Of a DNA stretch of 48,742 nt, positions 33,753 through 41,626 are shown piece after piece. Numbering within the stretch: position 1 is the stretch's first letter; every line of letters starts with the position of its first letter. Source of the DNA: a virus; the IMG/VR virus record IMGVR_UViG_3300032562_000046, positions 1 to 48,742 of that record, one strand, 5' to 3'. The notes under the pieces were generated by a model. It had not been told where the DNA came from and made no database searches. It saw only the letters and a list, made by a program, of their open reading frames with translations. Position numbers and translations under genes: made by a program.

Positions 33753-34142
33753 ATGGCAAACGCAAACGTAGTAGCGGACAGCTTCGGCGGCGGCAGCGGT
33801 GGGGGGCCTTCTGGGTCCACCCCCCCGGACTACTACTCCAGGGTCGCGTCCATGCGTCAAGCGCCTCCTCCGGCTAAGAAGGGTGGGGCAGGTGACGAGG
33901 TTATCGAGGCATTGAAGGCCGTGTTTGAGGTTTTCAAGAAGCTCGAAGCCAAACTTGGCGGAAAGCCGGATCCAAATCTGGATGCGGCCAAGGATAGCCT
34001 CAAGAAATTTGTTGCAACCTCTATGAAGCAGGATCCCTCCGTTCTTGATGGCGGCGGCGCTCCTGGCGGACAAGCACCCCCACCGGCTGAGGCTTCGGCT
34101 CCTCCGCCGCAACCAGGTCCCGAGGCTGTTCCGGGCGCGTAA
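33753..34142 (+). CDS. Proline/glycine-rich structural-region protein (129 aa)
   Basis: ATG 33753 has AGGGACAAG in front. Both ends are low-complexity and Gly/Pro-rich (FGGGSGGGPSGSTPPDYYS; PPPAEASAPPPQPGPEAVPG). The middle is a helix (GDEVIEALKAVFEVFKKLEA). It lies just before the scaffold-like gene, so a head-assembly or minor head role is likely. No family is recognised. Confidence 0.65.
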   Translation: MANANVVADSFGGGSGGGPSGSTPPDYYSRVASMRQAPPPAKKGGAGDEVIEALKAVFEVFKKLEAKLGGKPDPNLDAAKDSLKKFVATSMKQDPSVLDGGGAPGGQAPPPAEASAPPPQPGPEAVPGA

Positions 34143-34159
34143 CAGGAGGATAGGATTTT

Positions 34160-34819
34160 ATGGCAATCATTGACGAGCTGAAGGGTGTTCTCGGGGAAGA
34201 CGCAATCGCCAAGATTCAGGCGGCAGGCCTTGCGGACAAGTTGGTGCGCGGCGAAGAGCTGGTCACCTATCTGGACGATGGAAGGGGTATTCCTGAGTCT
34301 GGCTCTATTTCTGGTTTCACCTTGGAAGATTTGACCAAGACCCTGAAGACATCGTTTACAGATTTTGAGACATCTCTGACGCCGAAGTTTAGCGAGATCG
34401 CAAAAGAGCAAGCCAAGGCTGTTGTTCAGGCTGAGGGCTCTGCCTTTCTCGGCCGCGCGATCAGGATGGCTGACGACACCATGCAGATCCGCAACGAGCA
34501 CAAGCAGCTCTTTGGCGAGGATCTTGATTTGGAAGCCTTGAACAAGTTTGTGGGTGACTCGGGGAGGACTTTCTCGTCTCCGAAGGAAGCCTACAAGGAG
34601 TGGACCCGCGACCGCCACACGGAGCTTGAGGTTGAGCGCCGCGCGGAGGAGAAAGCGAAGGAGAAGAGTTCTTCTCAGTCGATTCCCGGGGTTACTCCTG
34701 CGGCAGCAACCGGGGTCCGTGGGGCCCTGAAGGCTTTTGGGCGGGCCGTGAACGCTGATGGCAAGACGCGGGCTGAAGTATTGAACGAGAAGCTGTCCCA
34801 GTTGGAACGGGCAAGCTAA
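34160..34819 (+). CDS. Scaffolding-like protein
   Basis: ATG 34160 comes after an AGGAGGATAGG ribosome site. The 219-residue protein is helical and charged throughout. The middle has TLEDLTKTLKTSFTDFETSL, and a C-terminal coiled coil is HTELEVERRAEEKAKEKSSS. It ends with a basic tail. Scaffolds of tailed phages look like this and lie directly before the major capsid gene, as here. The call rests on shape and position. Confidence 0.7.
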   Translation: MAIIDELKGVLGEDAIAKIQAAGLADKLVRGEELVTYLDDGRGIPESGSISGFTLEDLTKTLKTSFTDFETSLTPKFSEIAKEQAKAVVQAEGSAFLGRAIRMADDTMQIRNEHKQLFGEDLDLEALNKFVGDSGRTFSSPKEAYKEWTRDRHTELEVERRAEEKAKEKSSSQSIPGVTPAAATGVRGALKAFGRAVNADGKTRAEVLNEKLSQLERAS

Positions 34820-34835
34820 CCAAGGAGAATGAGCA

Positions 34836-35810
34836 ATGGCGCTGAATTACAACAACATCAATGCGATCACCCTCCCATTCATCGTGCCGGAGATGGCGGA
34901 CAACTATTATAAGTATTCGCCAGTTTTCTACTTGATGTTCAAGGGTGATCGGACAGCCGATTACAACGGCGGCACCTGGATTCAGCAGCCGTTCCAGTAT
35001 GCACCGCTGAAGGGCGGGGCGACTACCTTCGGCTCAACCTTCGACATTTCGCAGGTTCAGGTTGACACTGCGATGACCTTCAACCCGAAGCAGTATTACG
35101 TCAACGTGACCATCGACGAGGCGCAGCTTGCCATTAACCATGGCGGCGCTGGTGTGATGGGCTACGTCGAGCAGCAGATGGTGAACGGCGGTCAGGCGAT
35201 GGCAACCAACCTGGTTACCGACTTCTATCTGGATGGCCAGGGAACAAACTCCTCGATCATCGCGCTGGACGGCCTACAGGCCGCATATGACGACGGCACC
35301 AACTATCCCTCCTACGGCAACGTGTCGCGGTCGCTGGTTGGTACTGGAGCCTCAGCTGGAATCAACGGTTACTACCTGAACGTGGGTGGAATCGTCTCCC
35401 TGAACACGCTTCAGAAGGCATACGGTCAGGCGACGTTTGGCCCCATGCAGCCGAACCTGTTCTCAACCACGCAGATCATCTACAACGCCCTGTGGGCCAA
35501 GATGCTCCCGGCGCAGCGCGTTATGGATAACTTTGGCGAGGACAACACCCAGAACATCGGCTTCAACTCGTTCCGCTTCAACGGCCAGCGTGTTGTGGTT
35601 GACCAGTATTGCCCGGCTGGCTATCTGTTCGGCATGAACACCAACGCTCTCACGGTGTACATCTCGACGCAGGAGCAGTTTGCTTTCGGATTCACCGGCT
35701 TCAAGGAGCTTCCGAACGCATGGCAGGCCGCTGGACAGCTTTGCTTTATCGGCGACGTCGTTGTTTCGATGCCGCGCACCGGCTTTGTGCTGACGGGTAT
35801 AACTGGCTAA
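34836..35810 (+). CDS. Major capsid protein
   Basis: ATG 34836 has AAGGAGAATGAG in front. The 324 residues are beta-rich without low-complexity segments. They include a long N-terminal arm (MALNYNNINAITLPFIVPEM), a middle with TIDEAQLAINHGGAGVMGYV, and a P-domain-like end (SLNTLQKAYGQATFG, then GQRVVVDQYCPAGYLFGMNT). HK97-type folds fit this length and order, and the place after the scaffold supports it. A -1 frame continues for 34 codons past the stop (see findings). Confidence 0.82.
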   Translation: MALNYNNINAITLPFIVPEMADNYYKYSPVFYLMFKGDRTADYNGGTWIQQPFQYAPLKGGATTFGSTFDISQVQVDTAMTFNPKQYYVNVTIDEAQLAINHGGAGVMGYVEQQMVNGGQAMATNLVTDFYLDGQGTNSSIIALDGLQAAYDDGTNYPSYGNVSRSLVGTGASAGINGYYLNVGGIVSLNTLQKAYGQATFGPMQPNLFSTTQIIYNALWAKMLPAQRVMDNFGEDNTQNIGFNSFRFNGQRVVVDQYCPAGYLFGMNTNALTVYISTQEQFAFGFTGFKELPNAWQAAGQLCFIGDVVVSMPRTGFVLTGITG

Positions 35811-35908
35811 AAACAACTGTTGTTCCGACTATTGTAGATGGAGAAAACCTTCTCGACTACAAGAAGTCAGAAGAGGTTGAACAGTTGGAACAACTAATGG
35901 GACAGTAG
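35804..35908 (+). other. Possible C-terminal extension frame of the capsid gene
   Basis: In the -1 frame relative to the capsid gene, codons from 35804 read WLKTTVVPTIVDGENLLDYK and then an acidic end (KSEEVEQLEQLMGQ) before a stop at 35908. No in-frame start or Shine-Dalgarno is present, so it would need frameshifting, or the assembly has a one-base error. Otherwise it is untranslated spacer. Confidence 0.4.
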
Positions 35909-35927
35909 ACCTTCAAGGAGACATGTA

Positions 35928-36812
35928 ATGAGCTACGGAATTGATTTCCCGAATATCTCGACTGGAAACCTGTATACCGCCATCGACCCCTATGTGGCGA
36001 CCGGCAGCCAGACCAGCCAAACCCAGTGGCCGAATGGCGCACTGAATCCTCCGGGCGCGGTGTATGCTGGCCTTCCGTGGCAGTATTTCACCCAATACTC
36101 CGGGTTCAGCACGAACTATGCCCCGGCAACCACGGTGCTTGGCACGACCAGCACATCCGTGAACGTGACGGCCGTAACCAACACCACCCAGTTGTCTGTC
36201 GGAATGACGGTCACCGGATCCGGTGTGCCTACCGGCACCACGATTGCGGCCATCCCGAGCACGACAACCCTGACGCTCTCAAAGGCGACGACGACCAGCG
36301 TTACCTTGGCCCAGTTGACCTGCTTCTTTGGCTCCAAGGTTCCGAACGGCGTTCCTCCGGTTGTGAAGTATGTGCGCTATTCGAGCCAGAACAACCCGAC
36401 GTTGCTGGCCTACTCGGCCGGTGTTTACTACACCGACTCGACATGCACGACGGTTTCTGGATACGCGAACGAAGCGTATGGCGTAACAACCAACAACGCC
36501 GCCATGATCCCGAACGCATGCGCCGGGGTTCTTTTGGCCAACACGACCTCTGGTGCAACAGCGGCTGCCTTGAATGGCAACTGGTGCTGGATCGCGGTCG
36601 GCGGACTGGTGCCAAACGTTTCGGCTGTGGCCTCGGTGGTCATCGGAGACTCTTTGTCTATGTCGGTGACATCGACGAACGCGTTTACGGTGGTACGCAC
36701 AGCCCAGGGAACAGCCAACCCGTATCAGAACTACCTCGGCGTGGCGTGGTCCAATCTTTCGACCAACACCACCTGCGACGTGCTTCTGAACCCGGCGTTG
36801 CAACAGATTTAA
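35928..36812 (+). CDS. Structural protein with Ig-like domain (294 aa)
   Basis: ATG 35928 follows AAGGAGACATGTA. The protein is Thr/Ala/Gly-rich and beta-rich. Residues ~65-125 match the phage Ig-like unit (TTSTSVNVTAVTNTTQLSVG, then MTVTGSGVPTGTTIAAIPST, TTLTLSKATTTSV). A second beta domain (TNAFTVVRTAQGT) ends the protein. Such proteins decorate capsids or tails. It follows the major capsid gene, which favours a capsid decoration or head-fibre role. Confidence 0.7.
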   Translation: MSYGIDFPNISTGNLYTAIDPYVATGSQTSQTQWPNGALNPPGAVYAGLPWQYFTQYSGFSTNYAPATTVLGTTSTSVNVTAVTNTTQLSVGMTVTGSGVPTGTTIAAIPSTTTLTLSKATTTSVTLAQLTCFFGSKVPNGVPPVVKYVRYSSQNNPTLLAYSAGVYYTDSTCTTVSGYANEAYGVTTNNAAMIPNACAGVLLANTTSGATAAALNGNWCWIAVGGLVPNVSAVASVVIGDSLSMSVTSTNAFTVVRTAQGTANPYQNYLGVAWSNLSTNTTCDVLLNPALQQI

Positions 36813-36821
36813 GGAGAAGTC

Positions 36822-37196
36822 ATGGCGCTTACGATCACAATTGTTCCCGATACCCTGTTCTATGTGGGGCCCTCGATGAAGGCACAGATGGTCACCTGTG
36901 CTCCGGCAGTCTCGGATTATCCGACTGGCGGGTGGGTGATCACTCCGACCCAGGTTGGATTTGGGAACGGAAACATCTTTGGGGCTCAGTTGTTGGGCCA
37001 GAAGTATGTGTCCGGTGGATCATATGACTTCATGGTCAACATGCCCTCCTCCTTCTACACGAGTCAGCAGCCGACAGGCACGAGCTTCGCGGTTAGCGCG
37101 TATGGCGATGCGTCTTCTGCCGGATTGCAGCCGGAAGTTTCGGCCAGCACCGATCTCAGCGGATTCCCGTTTGGTCTGATCGTGTACGGCTACTAA
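36822..37196 (+). CDS. Structural-region protein (124 aa)
   Basis: ATG 36822 has AAGGAGAAGTC in front. The sequence is beta-rich with little charge (MALTITIVPDTLFYVGPSMK, then GGWVITPTQVGFGNGNIFGA) and a C-terminus of similar style. It resembles small head-completion or decoration proteins without a clear family match. It is the last gene before the pseudoknot-like element and an HNH gene. Confidence 0.65.
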   Translation: MALTITIVPDTLFYVGPSMKAQMVTCAPAVSDYPTGGWVITPTQVGFGNGNIFGAQLLGQKYVSGGSYDFMVNMPSSFYTSQQPTGTSFAVSAYGDASSAGLQPEVSASTDLSGFPFGLIVYGY

Positions 37197-37208
37197 CTGG
37201 CATCTTTA

Positions 37209-37245
37209 ACCGCTTCGGGGCTGGCTGCGATAAGCGGTCAGCCCC
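37209..37245 (+). ncRNA. H-type pseudoknot-like RNA element
   Basis: ACCGCTT (37209-37215) pairs with AAGCGGT (37232-37238) and GGGGCTG (37217-37223) pairs with CAGCCCC (37239-37245). The four arms are in the order a-b-a'-b' with loops of 1, 8 and 0 nt, which is the H-type pseudoknot layout. It starts 12 bp after the 36822 gene. It may instead end the transcript using only one helix. Confidence 0.5.
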
Positions 37246-37291
37246 TTGGTGTATGAGGACGAAACATGCCTCAGGAGTAATTGTTTTGTTG

Positions 37292-37297
37292 TAAAAT
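37292..37297 (+). promoter_or_regulatory. Leaderless-type -10 box of the 37304 HNH gene
   Basis: TAAAAT is followed by AACCTC and then ATG 37304. No -35 box is obvious and no Shine-Dalgarno is present; the spacing is the same as in the other endonuclease genes. Confidence 0.4.
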
Positions 37298-37303
37298 AAC
37301 CTC

Positions 37304-38209
37304 ATGGCTAAGATGGTAGAAAAACGCTGTGAGGTATGTGGTAACAATTTTATTGTTGCCGAAAGAGATGCAGATCGCCCCACTTGCGGTAAGTCGTGTT
37401 CTTATAGGTGGAGGGCAAGAAATAGTGTCGAGATTCCATGCTTGGGATGCGGGGTTATGATGCGCGTTGTTCCGAGCCATATTGGAAGGAGGAAGTATCA
37501 CAGCAAATCCTGCGCGAATCGCAATTATCGTCGCCTATACAGGCCGGGAAGCGGCAAGAAGATCGAAAAGAAGTGCCTCGCGTGCGGGGGTAGTTTTTGG
37601 ATAAGCCAGTGTGAGGATAACTTAAGAAAAACATGCAGCAGAAAGTGCCGTTCTGTGATTATGAGAAAGATTGAAACCCGCGAGTGTGTGGAGTGTGGGG
37701 ATAAGTTCGATGTTATACCTTCCTCGGAAAAGGTGTGCTGTAAGGTGCGGTGCGCGGTGCTGTTGAAGAAGAGGATTGCAGAGCAAAAGTGGCATGACGC
37801 CTACCCGGAAAAGAAGTGCATATACTGCGGGAATCCTATACCTAAAGACAGGAGCAAGTCGTGGAAGAGGAATAATATGCTCTGCGGTAAGGAGTGCCAA
37901 GGGAAGTACCAATCAAGCCTTTCGAGCGGAACAATTGGATCTCGCAGGTGGTGGCCAAGCAGTAACGAGTGGTGCGTTAGGGCGGAGGATGGGAAATGGA
38001 TTCCAGAGCATAGGTATATCATGGAGGTCCATATCGGAAGAAAACTAAAGCCTAGCGAACATATCCATCACATCAATGGAGATCACCAGGACAACCGCGT
38101 GGAGAACTTTAAGATAGTTACAAATTCGGAGCACAAGAAGCTTCATCATGAAGCTGAAAAGATTGGTTTTCTGGTAATGTGCGGTAAACTTCAAGTAGTG
38201 GCAGGATAG
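37304..38209 (+). CDS. HNH homing endonuclease with zinc knuckles (301 aa)
   Basis: The start is ATG 37304, six bases after TAAAAT. The first 200 residues are a series of zinc knuckles: CEVCGNNF...CGKSC, CLGCG...SKSC, CLACGGSF...CSRKC, CVECGDKF and CIYCGNP...CGKEC. The C-terminal HNH_3 domain has WIPEHRYIMEVHIGRKL (229-245) and HIHHINGDHQDNRVENFKI (255-273). It is AT-richer than its neighbours and sits between structural genes, as free-standing homing endonucleases often do. Confidence 0.85.
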   Translation: MAKMVEKRCEVCGNNFIVAERDADRPTCGKSCSYRWRARNSVEIPCLGCGVMMRVVPSHIGRRKYHSKSCANRNYRRLYRPGSGKKIEKKCLACGGSFWISQCEDNLRKTCSRKCRSVIMRKIETRECVECGDKFDVIPSSEKVCCKVRCAVLLKKRIAEQKWHDAYPEKKCIYCGNPIPKDRSKSWKRNNMLCGKECQGKYQSSLSSGTIGSRRWWPSSNEWCVRAEDGKWIPEHRYIMEVHIGRKLKPSEHIHHINGDHQDNRVENFKIVTNSEHKKLHHEAEKIGFLVMCGKLQVVAG

Positions 38210-38219
38210 GAGGTAAGAC

Positions 38220-39230
38220 ATGCCGTTACCAGCACCACCACAACCAAGTGGTCAATTATTGCCTAACTCTTCGCCTCCTTACAGTCAGCAATATAATTAT
38301 GGACAATTGCAGGGAAGAGTGGCGTCAGAGAATCCAGACACCGGGGGATCGCAGGCTGGCATCTTTGTGAACGAGGCGGTGCGCGTCATCTATGACCGGC
38401 GCAACTGGTTCGGCTTGATGATCAACGGGCAGGTCAATTCTCCGCAGGTCTACAATATCGGCACAGCCACGGTGGCGAATGGATCCCAATCGGTTACCGG
38501 AACGGGAACCACCTGGACGAGTTCAATGGTTGGCAGGCAGTTTCGCGTTGGCTATAACGCGCCGATCTACACCATCACGGCCGTGAACTCGACCACCTCC
38601 CTGACCATAAATCTGCCGTGGGGATGGAATAGCGGCACCTGGGGATACTTCATTGCCCAGTATTATTACAACATCGGCGGGAACATCAAATACGTCTACG
38701 AAATGAAGAACCTGTTGCTGGGTTACAGGATGTGGACGAATCTCAATCAGAAGACCCTGGATTCGACTGATCCATGGAGGGCGCAGCAGTTCTCTCCGTA
38801 TGGCATTGCTCCGACCGCCCCCGACCAATACGGCAACTATGTCATCGAGATGTATCCGGTGCCGATTATCCAGCAGAGCTTCCCCTACTCGGCCTACATA
38901 CAGCCTCCGAATCTGGTCTACGATACCGATAACCTGCCTCCGTTTATTCGCGGAGACATTGTTGCCAAGCATGCGATAGCCCAGGCGCTAACCTGGCGCG
39001 GCCCCAAGAAGAATCCGTACTATAATCTTCAGAGAGCGGCTCAGTTGATGGGGGAGTTCAATTCTGAACTCGACCAGATGGCAAGGGCTGATGAGAATCT
39101 GTACCGCCAGAATGTGGAGTGGAAGTCGGAGCAGTTGCCGATGTTCAACCCCGGCGGGGCTTATTGGGATGCGACTCACGCCTCACCCGCCACCATGGGT
39201 GGATGGGGACCGTTGGGAGAGGGTTGGTAA
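38220..39230 (+). CDS. Head-tail connector-like protein (336 aa)
   Basis: ATG 38220 has GATAGGAGGTAAGAC in front. A proline-rich start (MPLPAPPQPSGQLLP) is followed by NEAVRVIYDRRNWFGLMING. An inserted Ig-like unit (TVANGSQSVTGTGTTWTSSM to TLTINLPWGW, about 83-138) follows. The helical C-terminal segment is RGDIVAKHAIAQALTWRGPK, then YNLQRAAQLMGEFNSELDQM. Head-tail adaptors of podoviruses have such helical bundles with inserted beta domains. The call rests on this layout and on the position in the tail block. Confidence 0.65.
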   Translation: MPLPAPPQPSGQLLPNSSPPYSQQYNYGQLQGRVASENPDTGGSQAGIFVNEAVRVIYDRRNWFGLMINGQVNSPQVYNIGTATVANGSQSVTGTGTTWTSSMVGRQFRVGYNAPIYTITAVNSTTSLTINLPWGWNSGTWGYFIAQYYYNIGGNIKYVYEMKNLLLGYRMWTNLNQKTLDSTDPWRAQQFSPYGIAPTAPDQYGNYVIEMYPVPIIQQSFPYSAYIQPPNLVYDTDNLPPFIRGDIVAKHAIAQALTWRGPKKNPYYNLQRAAQLMGEFNSELDQMARADENLYRQNVEWKSEQLPMFNPGGAYWDATHASPATMGGWGPLGEGW

Positions 39231-39616
39231 TGCAGGTTTGCGATAGATGTCAGGTGCCACAATACCGCCGGGCCCTTCGTGGCAAAGAGTGGATTGGAAC
39301 CGATTGCGGATGCTTGGGAAAAGACCACTCTGCCGACAACGTGAATTCTCCGTATCAGGGCCTGGTTCTTGAGCATGCTCACGATGAAAACGGAAGGCCG
39401 ATAGTCGTGAACAGCTTGAGGGATATGAGCAAGGCTGAGGAGAAGTATCACTTTGTCCACGCCGTGACATCTTACGGTGAGAACTATATCCCTCCGGACC
39501 AGAAGGCAAACACCTTTGACTCTGGGCTGTACAAGAACATCAGGGACCGCAGGGAATATGTAACTTCGCGGCTGGTTGAGCGCGGAATCGACACGAAGTA
39601 TCTAAGGAGAAGCTGA
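39230..39616 (+). CDS. Phage protein with CxxC zinc knuckle (128 aa)
   Basis: ATG 39230 shares bases with the previous stop (TAATG). Residues 4-7 (CDRC) and 28-30 (CGC) could form a zinc knuckle. The middle (LEHAHDENGRPIVVNSLRDM) and a helical end follow (KAEEKYHFVHAVTSYGENYI). Many tail-region gene clusters carry small proteins with an N-terminal knuckle like this; their function is not established. Confidence 0.7.
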   Translation: MQVCDRCQVPQYRRALRGKEWIGTDCGCLGKDHSADNVNSPYQGLVLEHAHDENGRPIVVNSLRDMSKAEEKYHFVHAVTSYGENYIPPDQKANTFDSGLYKNIRDRREYVTSRLVERGIDTKYLRRS

Positions 39617-39945
39617 TGCCGAAGATTGATGACTTTTACGGGCTCCGCAACCGCCGCAACGCCTCCGATTGGGGCGTTGAGGCAACCAGGGATTCTATTT
39701 CTCCGGAGTCGAGCTTCGCGATTGACCAGAGCCGCTTGAAGACCAAGTTGAAGTGGGAGACCAATCCTGCCTATCAGAAAAAAGCGGAGAAGATGGACAG
39801 GTCTGGGGTTTGGACATCAATTGGCGTGCCGCCGGGGAAGATGATTGAAGTCAAAGCCAGCGTCATGGACAACGTGAGAGAGAGCATGGGCGGCGTACTG
39901 AACGGGACCAGCTATAAGTCTGAGCCCAGGCGCAAGGAGCGGTAA
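39616..39945 (+). CDS. Phage protein of unknown function (109 aa)
   Basis: ATG 39616 overlaps the previous TGA (4-nt overlap). The product is charged, with short aromatic patches (MPKIDDFYGLRNRRNASDWG, then SRLKTKLKWETNPAYQKKAE). No motif is recognised. It is in the tail-gene block, two bases before the next start. Confidence 0.68.
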   Translation: MPKIDDFYGLRNRRNASDWGVEATRDSISPESSFAIDQSRLKTKLKWETNPAYQKKAEKMDRSGVWTSIGVPPGKMIEVKASVMDNVRESMGGVLNGTSYKSEPRRKER

Positions 39946-39946
39946 G

Positions 39947-40531
39947 ATGCCGATTTATGGTTTTGGTGGATTGTTGACATTGAATGGGTCGGCGCAGCCG
40001 TTGTTTGGCACGACGACGAGCGCGGCAGCTACGCCGGTATACGATCAATTCGCGGGAAACGTGACTGGCGCAAACCAGTCCCAGACAACCCTGGCCCTGA
40101 CCTCGATGATGGGGTTCCGCATCGGGCAGATGATCATATGCGGAACGAGCAGCACTCTTTACAACTCCAGCATCCAGCCGAACGTTGGTCTGATTACGGG
40201 CCTCAATTCGGCTGCCTCGACCATCTCGGTAAAAGGCTTGAACGCCTCTGTTCCGAGTGGTGCGTATGTTCTTCTCAATGAGGCGATCCAGACGGTGACA
40301 GTCGCCCCGGTTCAGGGAAACTCCGCCCTTATTTACTTGGGCAGGGATTGGACAACTGGAGCCGCGAGTACGCAGACCTATTCGATTTTGACCAATCCCT
40401 CGACCGGAACCTATGTGTTCAATGTCTTTCAGACTCCGACCACGGATAAGGCGCATGCGTACAACACGACGGAGTTCTGGATCAACGGCGCAAACGGGGA
40501 CAAGGTTGTTGTGCAGATGACGCAGGGCTAA
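39947..40531 (+). CDS. Beta-rich structural protein (194 aa)
   Basis: ATG 39947 follows GAGCGGTAAG. The sequence is Thr/Ser/Gly/Ala-rich with strand-length hydrophobic stretches (FGGLLTLNGSAQPLFGTTTS, GFRIGQMIICGTSSTLYNSS, TVTAPVQGNSALIYLGRDWT) and few helices, as in tail or fibre proteins. Its C-terminal part (TYVFNVFQTPTTDKAHAYNT) is similar in style. Probably a tail or decoration protein; no family is recognised. Confidence 0.68.
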   Translation: MPIYGFGGLLTLNGSAQPLFGTTTSAAATPVYDQFAGNVTGANQSQTTLALTSMMGFRIGQMIICGTSSTLYNSSIQPNVGLITGLNSAASTISVKGLNASVPSGAYVLLNEAIQTVTVAPVQGNSALIYLGRDWTTGAASTQTYSILTNPSTGTYVFNVFQTPTTDKAHAYNTTEFWINGANGDKVVVQMTQG

Positions 40532-40533
40532 TC

Positions 40534-41232
40534 ATGTCGATAACGGTGCAGCAGTCCGCGTATCTTGTTGAGGATCGCGTTGAGGAAGTACGCGGGGCTC
40601 CCGTTTTCTGGAGCGAGTCCTTCGAGATATTCACCGCAATCAATGAGGCTCTATGTGAGGCCACCCTTCTTGTCGGCCGCCCCACCCAAACTGTGACACA
40701 GGTGATGTCCATCGCCCCCAATACTCCCTGGCAGACAATGCCGACAGGGGTGTTGGCGATTACCGATATTCAGGGCCCGGCGTCTCAGGTGTGGAAGTGG
40801 ACCTTGAGGGACATGGATTTTCTTCAGTCGGGGAATGGGTCTGACTGGGAGAATGACGTGACGCCCGGCCAGACAATCATGCGGTGGGGGCCCTTGGGGT
40901 TCACCAAATTTTTCGTGTGGCCATGTGTCCCACAGGCTCAGAATGTGACCATTACCGGCATCCAGAGCCCCATACAGACGGCGTGGCCGTTCCTGGGTAC
41001 CCAGACCATCAATCTTCACGATGAATTCGTCCAGGCGGTAGAGAAGTATGCCGCCCACTACCTTCGCTTCAAGGAGAGCGGAATTGAGTTTCAGACAGCC
41101 ATCAGCCTGTATGATGGGTTCTTGGCGGATATGAAGCGCATGACCGCCATCGAGGATCGCCGCGACCCCTACATTTTCACGCGCGGGGTTGGCGCGGCAG
41201 CAGACCGGGGACAGGCTCCGGATCAAAGGTAA
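40534..41232 (+). CDS. Tail-region structural protein (232 aa)
   Basis: ATG 40534 comes right after the previous stop. The N-terminal helix (QSAYLVEDRVEEVRGAPVFW) and EIFTAINEALCEATLLVGRP lead into a beta-rich middle. The C-terminal helix (DEFVQAVEKYAAHYLRFKES) is followed by AISLYDGFLADMKRMTAIED. This helix-beta-helix layout is typical of connector or tail-completion proteins, and some residues match the 38220 protein's C-terminal style. Assignment is tentative. Confidence 0.65.
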   Translation: MSITVQQSAYLVEDRVEEVRGAPVFWSESFEIFTAINEALCEATLLVGRPTQTVTQVMSIAPNTPWQTMPTGVLAITDIQGPASQVWKWTLRDMDFLQSGNGSDWENDVTPGQTIMRWGPLGFTKFFVWPCVPQAQNVTITGIQSPIQTAWPFLGTQTINLHDEFVQAVEKYAAHYLRFKESGIEFQTAISLYDGFLADMKRMTAIEDRRDPYIFTRGVGAAADRGQAPDQR

Positions 41233-41244
41233 CGAGGAGGAAGT

Positions 41245-41601
41245 ATGAATCTGAGCGATTATCGTGGGCCGGTCAGTAAGTGTGGACTGTGCCTTCCCAA
41301 CCAGGGAGTGAGCCATGTGTTTTGTCAGCACTGTTTTGACCGTGGCTATGTGGCTCTTTGCCTGAACTGTGATGGCAAGGGGAAGACAGTGGTTTCGGTT
41401 GGCGGATCTGTTGGAACCATGGAGTCCACCTGCAATCTTTGTGGCGGCAAGGGGCACTTCCCGGCCTCCAAGGAGGCATATCTGGCAGAGCACCCCGATG
41501 CGGTCAGCGCTGAGGAAAAGGAAGGCGCTCCGCTTTTTCCCGAGGTTACCAACTCCGAGAAGCAGAGGCTGATCATGCCGGAGACGGTTGCCAGTCTCTA
41601 A
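41245..41601 (+). CDS. DnaJ-type zinc-finger-like protein (118 aa)
   Basis: ATG 41245 has CGAGGAGGAAGT in front. Residues 13-80 hold three CxxC-type elements, CGLC, CQHC and the DnaJ-like CLNCDGKGKTV and CNLCGGKGHFP, that is two CxxCxGxG repeats. DnaJ cysteine-rich repeats bind zinc and unfolded chains. Here there is no J domain. It may assist folding of a tail protein; this is inference from position. Confidence 0.75.
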   Translation: MNLSDYRGPVSKCGLCLPNQGVSHVFCQHCFDRGYVALCLNCDGKGKTVVSVGGSVGTMESTCNLCGGKGHFPASKEAYLAEHPDAVSAEEKEGAPLFPEVTNSEKQRLIMPETVASL

Positions 41602-41626
41602 CCGCAACTGACATTCGAGGTGCAAG

